Shown here in pieces: positions 18,645-27,771 of a stretch of 64,000 bases of DNA. Origin of the DNA: Agaribacillus aureus (GTDB lineage: Bacteria > Bacteroidota > Bacteroidia > Cytophagales > Cyclobacteriaceae); the NCBI GenBank assembly GCA_030442055.1, contig JAUJEB010000009.1, forward strand, positions 186,001 to 250,000, given 5' to 3'. The translations under genes and the position numbers were made by a program. Below the pieces are notes generated by a model. The model searched no databases. It was not told where the DNA came from and saw only the letters and a program-made list of their open reading frames with translations. Position 1 is the stretch's first letter; each line of letters starts with the position of its first letter.

Positions 18645-19682
18645 ATGAATAAAAACGTGATCAAAAAAATTCTTTGTTACCTTATTGTGGTTGGACCACT
18701 AGCGTTACAAGGCTGTGGATTGCTAGGCGGAAGTAAGGGTGATAGCCGGGGAGAGCTAATTGGTGTCCAGGGCCGGGAAGGCTGGGTAATGACCGTTCCT
18801 TACGGTATGGTGTCCATTCCAGGTGGAACTTTTCATATGGGTCAGGCAGACGAAGATATAGCAGCCACCCAAATTAATTTCAACAAGCAAATCACCATCG
18901 GCGGCTTTTACATGGATGATACTGAAATTACCAACAATGAGTATCGTCAGTTCATGGATGCCGTCATTGAAGATTCTCTGTCAGTTTTGGGAGAAGATTT
19001 TGTGATGCAGGAACTGTACCCCGACACTACAGTTTGGATCAAAGATTTCACTCACCACTTTGGCGATCCTGTTGCAGCCTACTATTACTGGCACCCGGCT
19101 TTTGATAATTACCCGGTGGTCGGAGTAGACTGGGAGGCGGCTAAGTATTTTTCGGATTGGCGAACACAGCACCTTAACAATTACAGAACAAGTACCGGAC
19201 TTTGGTCAATGCCTGATTTCAGGCTTCCTACCGAAGCTGAATGGGAATATGCCGCTAAAGGCGGACGTGCTAACGCTAAATACCCTTGGGGTAACCCTTA
19301 TATAAGAAATTCAAAAGGTTGTATGCTGGCCAACTTTAAGCCTGGCCGCGGTAACTACCATGATGACGGTCACGATTATACTTCTCCCGTTGGATCCTAT
19401 TTTTCAAATGACTATGGCCTTTATGACATGGCCGGTAATGTCTCAGAATGGTGTGAGGATGCTTTTGATCCCGCATCATATCCATTGGTTTGGGACCTGA
19501 ACCCAACATTCTTTGATGACGACGAACCCAAAAAGGTAGTAAGAGGAGGATCCTGGAAAGATATTGCGTATTACCTGGAGACCGGCACCAGAACTTACGA
19601 ACACAAAGACTCTACCCGGGCCTACATAGGCTTTAGATGTGCCATGACTTACTTAGGTAGATCTTCAGGGAACGAATTTTAA
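18645..19682 (+). CDS. gldK: Gliding motility / T9SS lipoprotein GldK
   Basis: A lipoprotein with lipobox LQGC (acylated Cys24 counted from the ATG at 18645) and a formylglycine-generating-enzyme (SUMF1) fold: MVSIPGGTFHMGQ, FRLPTEAEWEYAAKGG, MAGNVSEWCEDAFD, VVRGGSWKD and GFRCAM. GldK (PorK) forms, with GldN, a large periplasmic ring attached to the outer membrane in the type IX secretion system; the SUMF1 fold is structural and not thought to be enzymatic there. Order and context (gldL, gldM, gldN downstream) make the assignment secure. Confidence 0.95.
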   Translation: MNKNVIKKILCYLIVVGPLALQGCGLLGGSKGDSRGELIGVQGREGWVMTVPYGMVSIPGGTFHMGQADEDIAATQINFNKQITIGGFYMDDTEITNNEYRQFMDAVIEDSLSVLGEDFVMQELYPDTTVWIKDFTHHFGDPVAAYYYWHPAFDNYPVVGVDWEAAKYFSDWRTQHLNNYRTSTGLWSMPDFRLPTEAEWEYAAKGGRANAKYPWGNPYIRNSKGCMLANFKPGRGNYHDDGHDYTSPVGSYFSNDYGLYDMAGNVSEWCEDAFDPASYPLVWDLNPTFFDDDEPKKVVRGGSWKDIAYYLETGTRTYEHKDSTRAYIGFRCAMTYLGRSSGNEF

Positions 19683-19740
19683 TAAAACAAATAACATAGA
19701 AATTCTTTAGTTAATTATATAATCTAAAATATTTATTACA

Positions 19741-20547
19741 ATGAGCAGAAAAAAAGGTGGATTTTCAGAATTATTCTACAGTACTATAATGCCAAAGATA
19801 TATGGTATCGGTGCATCGATAGTAATCGTAGGTGCTTTATTCAAAATTTTGCACATGCCCGGTGCAGATGCCATGTTGATGATTGGTTTATCTACAGAAG
19901 CTATTATATTCTTTTTTAGTGCATTTGAGCCAAGGCACGTTGAGCCCGATTGGTCAAAAGTATATCCTGAACTTTCTGAAGATTACGATGGCCCTCCTTC
20001 CAGAATTTCACAAGGTGGTAGCAACGGTTCTACTACTAAAAAACTGGATCATATGTTGGAGAGTTCCAAAATTGGCCCTGAACTAATCGACAGCTTAGGA
20101 AAAGGTATGAAAAGAATGGCAGAGTCTGCATCGCAGATGTCAAACTTAAGCAGCGCGGCTGTAGCTACTAACGAATACGCCAAAAATGTTGAAAATGCTT
20201 CCAGGTCATTATTGGATATGAACAAGTCATATGCAAATACTGTAAGCGCTATGGCAACGATGGCTGATGCCTCAAAAGATGCCAAAGAGTACCATTCACA
20301 AGTACAGGGTGTAACCAAAAATCTTGGCGCATTAAATGCTGTCTATGAGATGGAATTGCAAGATGCCAATAGTCACCTGAAAGCCATGAACAAATTTTAC
20401 TCAAATGTTTCCGCGGCAATGGAAAGTATGTCTGAAGCCAGCAAGGAAACTGAGAAGTTCAAAAATGAAATGTCAGGTTTAACCTCCAACTTAACGTCAC
20501 TTAATCAGGTTTACGGCAATATGTTGGCAGCCATGAAAGTTGGATAA
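19741..20547 (+). CDS. gldL: Gliding motility / T9SS motor protein GldL
   Basis: Inner-membrane stator of the proton-driven type IX secretion/gliding motor, acting with GldM. Two transmembrane helices lie in the first 65 residues (YGIGASIVIVGALFKIL and MLMIGLSTEAIIFFFSAFEP), and the second carries the Glu known to be important for proton coupling in GldL. The remainder is a cytoplasmic helical tail with repeated segments containing AMNKFYSNVSAAMESM-like units that resemble each other (about residues 140-268). Confidence 0.95.
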   Translation: MSRKKGGFSELFYSTIMPKIYGIGASIVIVGALFKILHMPGADAMLMIGLSTEAIIFFFSAFEPRHVEPDWSKVYPELSEDYDGPPSRISQGGSNGSTTKKLDHMLESSKIGPELIDSLGKGMKRMAESASQMSNLSSAAVATNEYAKNVENASRSLLDMNKSYANTVSAMATMADASKDAKEYHSQVQGVTKNLGALNAVYEMELQDANSHLKAMNKFYSNVSAAMESMSEASKETEKFKNEMSGLTSNLTSLNQVYGNMLAAMKVG

Positions 20548-20593
20548 TTTGAGGTTTATTTTTACAACTTAAATTAATTAAAAGGAAAGATTT

Positions 20594-22183
20594 ATGGCAG
20601 GTTCAAACGAAACCCCGCGGCAGAAGATGATAGGTATGATGTACCTGGTTCTTACTGCTCTGCTGGCACTCAACGTCAGCAAAAGTGTACTTGAGAAATT
20701 TGTTTTCATCAACAGCACCTTGGAAAAAACGGTTGCCGAAGGACAATCCAAGAACAGTGAAACGTTGGCCAGCATCGAAAAACAGGTAGATGAGAGTGGA
20801 AATAGGCCCAAGGACGTTGCAGTGATGAAAAAAGCACAGGAGATCAGAAAAAAAACTGGCGAGGTGCTTAAAGAATTGGATGCCTACAAGGAGGAAATTA
20901 TTGCTGTAACCGGAGGTAGGGATGAAGACGGTAATTTTATGGATGTTTCCAATGAGGAAAAAGTAGCTAATTTACTGATAAAAGGAAAGCAGCCCAAAGC
21001 TGATGATATGAAGGAGTTGATCAATGGTTATACTTCTTATCTGTCTGAAGCTTCTGGAATTAAATTTCCTGCACTGGCACTGGATGCAAAAGATAATCCG
21101 GTTTTTGCCAAAGACAAAAATCAGAACAAAAAGGATTTTAAAGCTGTAACATTTGAGCATACGCCGATGTCTGCAGCGCTGGCACAAATCAGCCAGTTTG
21201 AAGCACAGATCGTAAACAACGAAACTGCAGCGCTCACTAAACTGGCAACGGATGTTGGTGCCGCGGATTTGAAATTTGACGATATCAAAGTTATGGTAAG
21301 GCCGAAGTCTCAGGTGGTAGCCGCTGGTGCCAAATATGAAGCCGAAATGTTTATCGCCGCTTCTTCATCAGCTGTAACGCCAACCATGAAGAAAGATGGG
21401 AAAGATATCAAAGTAGAAAATGGTATGGGGATGGTAGAATTTACCGCTACGCCTGGTAAATATGATAAAGAAGGTCTTGCCAAAAAGACATATAAGGCCG
21501 AAATCAATATCGCTAAACCAGGTGGAGGTGATACTACCTATGTGGCAGATGTTGAGTATTTCGTGGCGAAGCCGGTTATTCAAATTCAATCTGCTTCTGT
21601 ACAGGCGTTGTATCTGGGATGCGGCAACGAATTACAGGTAAATGTACCTGCGCTTGGCACATCTTACAACCCTAACTTCAACATTTCCGGAGGTAAGCAT
21701 TACAAAGGAAAAAACAGAGGACAGGTTACTATCGTACCTAATGCTAAGCAGGTTAGTATGACTGTAAGCAGTGGAGGTAATAGAATTGGAACAGAGAAAT
21801 TTAAGGTGAAGCCAGTGCCTAAGCCTACGATTGAAGTATTTACCAGAGGTAAGCCGGTTAATCAGAAAAAGGGAGAAAATATTTCCAACGTTAGAAGTAT
21901 TTCTATTAAAGCAATTCCGGAAGAAGGTTTTGCCGCACTATTACCGAAAGATGCGCGTTATAGAGTTACTAATTGGACAATTACTTTGGCGAGAGGGCCA
22001 AGGCCTGTTGGATCGCCCATTACAGCTAAAAAACAGGACGTAAATCTTTCAAGTTTGATGAGGTTAGCCAAACCTGGTGACAGGCTGTCAATAGAAGTTA
22101 AAACTGTTAAGAGGAATAATTTCAGAAATGAAAAGGAAAATTCTGCTGTAAACAACAAGTATTTTACTATACCTCTTAACTAA
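20594..22183 (+). CDS. gldM: Gliding motility / T9SS motor protein GldM
   Basis: Single-pass inner-membrane protein whose dimer spans the periplasm and transmits motor force from GldL to the GldK/GldN ring. The N-terminal helix MMYLVLTALLALNVSKSVLE is the signature of the family; four periplasmic domains follow (helical D1, then beta-rich D2-D4) over residues about 40-529. Length is normal. It is 46 bp downstream of gldL and 16 bp upstream of gldN. Confidence 0.96.
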   Translation: MAGSNETPRQKMIGMMYLVLTALLALNVSKSVLEKFVFINSTLEKTVAEGQSKNSETLASIEKQVDESGNRPKDVAVMKKAQEIRKKTGEVLKELDAYKEEIIAVTGGRDEDGNFMDVSNEEKVANLLIKGKQPKADDMKELINGYTSYLSEASGIKFPALALDAKDNPVFAKDKNQNKKDFKAVTFEHTPMSAALAQISQFEAQIVNNETAALTKLATDVGAADLKFDDIKVMVRPKSQVVAAGAKYEAEMFIAASSSAVTPTMKKDGKDIKVENGMGMVEFTATPGKYDKEGLAKKTYKAEINIAKPGGGDTTYVADVEYFVAKPVIQIQSASVQALYLGCGNELQVNVPALGTSYNPNFNISGGKHYKGKNRGQVTIVPNAKQVSMTVSSGGNRIGTEKFKVKPVPKPTIEVFTRGKPVNQKKGENISNVRSISIKAIPEEGFAALLPKDARYRVTNWTITLARGPRPVGSPITAKKQDVNLSSLMRLAKPGDRLSIEVKTVKRNNFRNEKENSAVNNKYFTIPLN

Positions 22184-22199
22184 ATAAAAACAAGCTGAT

Positions 22200-23084
22200 A
22201 TGATAAAAATAAGATGTGCATTATTGATGATTGCGTTAATGGCGGTAGGGACTTTTTCCTACGCCCAGGAGCGTGAGTTAAATGTCAACCCAAATTCTGT
22301 ATACCCGATACTTAATCATGACGTCATGTTTAAGAAAAGGGTATGGCGAAGGATGGATTTGAGGGAGAAACAGAACAGGCCGTTTTTTGCTTTCAACAAT
22401 GAGATCACCAAAATCATCATTGAAGCTGTACAAGCGGGAATTCTACATCCATATATGAATGATTCCCTGCGAACCAGGATGTCTAAAGAACAATTCCTGG
22501 AAAATCTCAAAATGCCTGATTTGGGTGGTGGATTGACCGAAGAGGAAAAAGCGTTAGGTTTCGGTGAAGATGATGGTTGGGGTGATGAAGAAGACGGTGG
22601 TGGAGATGATTGGGGGGATGAAGAAGCGACCGCCGACACGGAAGCCACTGCATCGGCAGATTACTTCTTCCCGAATGAAGTTTCTATTCTCGAAATAATG
22701 GAGGATTGGATCTTTGACAAAAGAAGATCTAGACAATATTTTGATATTCAGGCTGTTACCTTGATTATTCCGGCAGCAACGTTTGCTTCCACTACAGGGC
22801 TGCAAAAGCCGATCGGAACATTTAAATACATTGATCTGGTTGCTTTGTTTAGAAGCATGCCTGAGGAAGCCATATGGTTTAATCCTCAGAACAGTGCGGA
22901 ACACAAGAACCTGGCGGATGCCTTTACTTTAAGGTTGTTTACTGCCAGAATGACTAAGATCGCCAATCCGGAAAATCAGGAAATTGTTGATATTTATAAT
23001 AGAAGTCCCCGGGATGGTATTATGGCCTCTCAGCAACTGGAGCATAAGTTGATGGAGATGGAGCATAATTTGTGGGATTACTAA
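22200..23084 (+). CDS. gldN: Gliding motility / T9SS ring protein GldN
   Basis: Periplasmic partner of GldK in the T9SS ring. A signal peptide (residues 1-22) is followed by the conserved VWRRMDLREKQNRPFF region and the C-terminal domain (EDWIFDKRRSRQYFDIQAVT, EAIWFNPQNSAEH). Between them lies a strongly acidic, Gly/Trp-containing low-complexity stretch (about residues 113-147) that looks like a flexible insertion. Length of 294 residues is close to the family norm. A strong terminator follows. Confidence 0.94.
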   Translation: MIKIRCALLMIALMAVGTFSYAQERELNVNPNSVYPILNHDVMFKKRVWRRMDLREKQNRPFFAFNNEITKIIIEAVQAGILHPYMNDSLRTRMSKEQFLENLKMPDLGGGLTEEEKALGFGEDDGWGDEEDGGGDDWGDEEATADTEATASADYFFPNEVSILEIMEDWIFDKRRSRQYFDIQAVTLIIPAATFASTTGLQKPIGTFKYIDLVALFRSMPEEAIWFNPQNSAEHKNLADAFTLRLFTARMTKIANPENQEIVDIYNRSPRDGIMASQQLEHKLMEMEHNLWDY

Positions 23085-23111
23085 GGTTAAATAATTTGAC
23101 TAGAGATATTT

Positions 23112-23136
23112 AAAGGAGGTTTTTACCTCCTTTTTT
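23112..23136 (+). terminator. Intrinsic terminator of the gld operon
   Basis: A perfect 9-bp stem, AAAGGAGGT (23112-23120) with ACCTCCTTT (23125-23133), a TTTT loop and a T-tract to 23136. It ends the gldKLMN transcript. Confidence 0.88.
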
Positions 23137-23160
23137 GTTTTACTTCGAAATATTTTTCTA

Positions 23161-24701
<1,541 letters not shown>

Positions 24702-24718
24702 CGGGCGAGACAGAACGT

Positions 24719-24726
24719 TACTTTTG
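24719..24726 (+). promoter_or_regulatory. Candidate -7 element for the SpoIIE phosphatase gene
   Basis: TACTTTTG fits TAnnTTTG and is identical to the guaB -7 element. No TTG is visible at the preferred distance upstream. A transcript from here would carry the hairpin at 24768-24794 in its leader. Confidence 0.27.
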
Positions 24727-24767
24727 AATTGTGATTATACCCGATAAAAAATTATATTTTGTAAATT

Positions 24768-24794
24768 GGCGACTTGTATTTTGGTCGCCTTTTT
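24768..24794 (+). terminator. Intrinsic terminator after guaB, abutting the next start codon
   Basis: GGCGAC (24768-24773) pairs with GTCGCC (24784-24789) and is followed by TTTTT (24790-24794). The T-tract ends one base before the ATG at 24796. It probably ends the guaB transcript and could also act as an attenuator for the phosphatase gene. Confidence 0.72.
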
Positions 24795-24795
24795 A

Positions 24796-26859
24796 ATGCT
24801 GTCAAATAAACATATCGTCAGAATCAGTGTCACAATCGCCGTAATTAGCTGGTTGTTTTTGCTGATTCTTGATTTATTTATCCTCTTTGAGGTTTCAAAT
24901 AATATGAACGTAGGCTTTCATCGCGAAGCCTCTGCATTTTTACTTGGCCTGTTTTTCGTTGCCCTGTTTTTATTTTATAAAATAAGAATCGAAAAGGCGG
25001 AGAGTATCAATTTTATCGACCTGCTGTGGCGGGTATTCGTTACGGGTCTTTTAGCTACCATTGTCTCGTTTACCATCCGTTTTTTTTACTTTATCCTTGG
25101 ATCTTCCAACCTTGCCGAAAATACCTATCTGATTAACTTTTTTTATCACATTAATCTCGGGTTAATTTCGGCGTTTATCATATCCACTTTGATTGTGTGG
25201 AAAAGGCTGATTCTCTACCAAAAGACAAAAAAACTAATTATTCTCTGGCAAATATTCGAATATGCATTGCTGTTCTCCATATTGTTGAACTTTTTCGGTA
25301 TTGAAATTTTAGGGGAATTAGCTTATAATATCATTTTTTTTCTGTTGATTTTGTTGGGTATTATTTTGTCGGTTAATTTAAAATGGGTAGCCTATCTGAA
25401 TTTTAAGCAGAAGTGGAAAAGCATTCTGCTAATCATTCTGGTGATATTATACCTCATTTATTTCTTCATAAATCTCCGGACCTATAGTGCAGATTATGGA
25501 CCGGTGATCATTACTGATTTGCTGGATAACCTGTTTGTCAGAGCATTGTTTGGTTTTATTCTGACCTATTGTATTTTTTCGTTATTAGTAATTTTGTTTA
25601 ACCTGCCTACCTCGTCGGTATTTGAACAAAAATTTGAAGATGTTATAAATTTTCAAAGATTAAGCCAATCGATTCAAACCGGTAAAAACGAGGAACAGGT
25701 GCTTGAAATATTACTGGATAGTTCTGCAAGTGCTGTATTGGCCGGCGCCGGATGGATAGAAATATTTAAGCACAATAAGGAAAATAAATATCTGAAAACC
25801 GATAACCTTTCCATCAAGGCTATTCGCAGAATAACAGAAGCCATTCGTAAAAGCAAAATCAAAAACCTGCTGGAGACTGAGATATACAGTATCGGCAATG
25901 TCAGCAAAATGACTTCCAGTATAAAAGATTCCAAATTTAAGTCGGCGCTGCTGGTTCCCCTGATTGTTCAGAAAAAGCAGATAGGCATCATGGCTTTGTT
26001 AAAAGATGTCAATGAAGGCTTTAACAAAGAAATTATTGATATTATACGGACATTTGCAAACCAGGCTTGTATCTCTATTGAGAATTTCCGGTTATTGGGC
26101 GAGGCCATTGAAAATGAAAGATACAAGGAAGAGCTAAAAATTGCCAGAAAAGTACAGCAAAGCCTGCTACCAAGTGACCTGATCAGCAACACCTGCTTCG
26201 AAATTAGCGGTTTCTCCGTCTCGGCTGATGAGGTGGGCGGTGATTATTACGATACCTATCAACTAAGTGATCATAAATTTGTGCTGGTTATTGGAGACGT
26301 GTCGGGTAAAGGTACCAGTGCAGCTTTCAATATGTCACAGATGAAAGGCGTATTTTACAGTTTAGTGCAGCTGGATCTGTCATCCAAAGAGTTTTTAATT
26401 CACGCTAACAATGCCTTAAGCAGGTGCTTGGAGAAGACCTCCTTTATCACGTTATCAATTTACATTGTTAACACCAGGGAAAGAACTATTGAATTTTCAA
26501 GAGCCGGCCATTGCCCGACGCTATATTACAGTGGTGAAAATGGCACTTCCAGTTTTATGGAAAATAAAGGGCTGGGACTGGGTATTTTAAGAAACGATAA
26601 TTATAAAAATTACGTTGAGGTTAATCAAATCAACTATTCAACCGGTGATATCATGATGTTATATACAGATGGCATTACCGAGGCCAGAAATGAACTGAAT
26701 GAAGAATTTGGATATCAAAAGCTAAAAGAATTCCTCGATGAGCATGCAACTCAGGATCCAAAATTGATCCAGGAGAATCTTTTGGAAACTTTATATAAAT
26801 TTGTGGGTGGTAAATCCCGGTATGATGATTATTCTGCCTTAATAATAAGGTTTAAATAA
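24796..26859 (+). CDS. Membrane-bound GAF-SpoIIE/PP2C-type serine phosphatase
   Basis: About eight hydrophobic segments fill the first 280 residues, then a GAF domain (about 295-435), a short coiled linker (ENERYKEELKIARKVQQSLLP), and a SpoIIE/PP2C phosphatase domain (about 450-687). The metal-binding motifs are intact: ADEVGGDYYDTYQL, VIGDVSGKGTSAAF, MLYTDGITEARN and SRYDDYSALII. Such proteins dephosphorylate a STAS-domain anti-anti-sigma factor, here most likely the next gene. The ATG at 24796 is preferred to the in-frame TTG at 24766 because that TTG lies against the guaB terminator stem. Confidence 0.9.
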   Translation: MLSNKHIVRISVTIAVISWLFLLILDLFILFEVSNNMNVGFHREASAFLLGLFFVALFLFYKIRIEKAESINFIDLLWRVFVTGLLATIVSFTIRFFYFILGSSNLAENTYLINFFYHINLGLISAFIISTLIVWKRLILYQKTKKLIILWQIFEYALLFSILLNFFGIEILGELAYNIIFFLLILLGIILSVNLKWVAYLNFKQKWKSILLIILVILYLIYFFINLRTYSADYGPVIITDLLDNLFVRALFGFILTYCIFSLLVILFNLPTSSVFEQKFEDVINFQRLSQSIQTGKNEEQVLEILLDSSASAVLAGAGWIEIFKHNKENKYLKTDNLSIKAIRRITEAIRKSKIKNLLETEIYSIGNVSKMTSSIKDSKFKSALLVPLIVQKKQIGIMALLKDVNEGFNKEIIDIIRTFANQACISIENFRLLGEAIENERYKEELKIARKVQQSLLPSDLISNTCFEISGFSVSADEVGGDYYDTYQLSDHKFVLVIGDVSGKGTSAAFNMSQMKGVFYSLVQLDLSSKEFLIHANNALSRCLEKTSFITLSIYIVNTRERTIEFSRAGHCPTLYYSGENGTSSFMENKGLGLGILRNDNYKNYVEVNQINYSTGDIMMLYTDGITEARNELNEEFGYQKLKEFLDEHATQDPKLIQENLLETLYKFVGGKSRYDDYSALIIRFK

Positions 26860-26902
26860 TTGCCGTAAAGAACACTTGCTTTAAGTATTACGTTAATAAC
26901 AA

Positions 26903-27238
26903 ATGATAGATATTTCTAATAAAACCGAAGAGGACTTTTTAATTCTTACGCTAGGAGGAGAAGTAGATGCAAGTTCTTCTATCCATCTGGATAAAGCCCT
27001 TGGCAAGGCTATTGAGCAAAACCATAAAAAGATTTTGGTAGACTGTAATAATTTAAATTATATTTCTTCTGCAGGGCTGGGAGTATTTATGTCTTATATT
27101 GAAGATTTTCAATCTCAGAATATAAATCTGGTGCTATTTGGCCTTAGTGATAAGGTGAAAAATGTATTTGAAATTCTGGGACTGGATCAGCTGTTGAAGA
27201 TTTCAAAAAACCTGGAAGAAGCTAAGTCATTATGCTAA
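26903..27238 (+). CDS. STAS-domain anti-sigma factor antagonist
   Basis: A 111-residue SpoIIAA/RsbV-like protein. LVDCNNLNYISSAGLGVFMSY contains the phosphorylatable Ser (residue 55 or 56, normally D-S-S-G-L-G; here S-S-A-G-L-G). In partner switching the unphosphorylated form binds the anti-sigma kinase; phosphorylation by the kinase releases it and the SpoIIE-type phosphatase restores it. It lies between a phosphatase and a kinase gene and overlaps the latter by 7 bp. Confidence 0.92.
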   Translation: MIDISNKTEEDFLILTLGGEVDASSSIHLDKALGKAIEQNHKKILVDCNNLNYISSAGLGVFMSYIEDFQSQNINLVLFGLSDKVKNVFEILGLDQLLKISKNLEEAKSLC

Positions 27239-27660
27239 TGAAGTATAATTTTAAGGCACCTTGTAGTAAGAAAAAGCTCAGAGCAATCAGGGATTTTATC
27301 GGTAAAAACCTGAAAAAACATAATCTTGATGATATAGAGATTAACATGATTGTTCTGGCCGTCGACGAAGTTTGTGCCAACCTGATTATACATTCCCACG
27401 ATTGTGATCCCAATGAGTCTCTTGAGTTGAATATGAATGTCGATGCCAAGCACGAGGGTGTAACTTTCGAAATAATTGATAGAGGGGAAGGATTCAATAT
27501 TTTAAAATACAAGGAGCCGTCTCTGGATGATATCGTAAGGAATAAAAAGAAGGGGGGGCTTGGACTGATGCTGGTCAAAAGAATTATGGATCATATCGAA
27601 TTTAAATCCTCTCCAAGAAAAAATATCTGCAAGCTTTACAAAAAATTTGAAAACCACTAG
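27232..27660 (+). CDS. RsbW/SpoIIAB-like anti-sigma serine kinase
   Basis: A GHKL-type ATPase of 142 residues with the N-box VDEVCANLIIHSH (Asn50), the G1 box IIDRGEGFNI and the G2 box GGLGLMLVKRIMDHIEF. It should bind a sigma factor or other output protein and phosphorylate the STAS protein encoded upstream. The ATG at 27232 or the one at 27238, which overlaps the STAS stop codon, may be used; both indicate translational coupling. No sigma factor gene lies next to it. Confidence 0.9.
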   Translation: MLMKYNFKAPCSKKKLRAIRDFIGKNLKKHNLDDIEINMIVLAVDEVCANLIIHSHDCDPNESLELNMNVDAKHEGVTFEIIDRGEGFNILKYKEPSLDDIVRNKKKGGLGLMLVKRIMDHIEFKSSPRKNICKLYKKFENH

Positions 27661-27771
27661 ACTTTCCAATTAATACCCACTACGCCGGCCTTAGACTTCA
27701 AGCGATCCGCACGCATATTAATAGGTACTCATTAAAAAAATCATTAAAATTGTAGCGCTTTTTATTTAGCA

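Noticed and set aside
19883-20086. 67-codon frame inside gldL
   Set aside because: A shifted frame within a conserved gene, without motif support.
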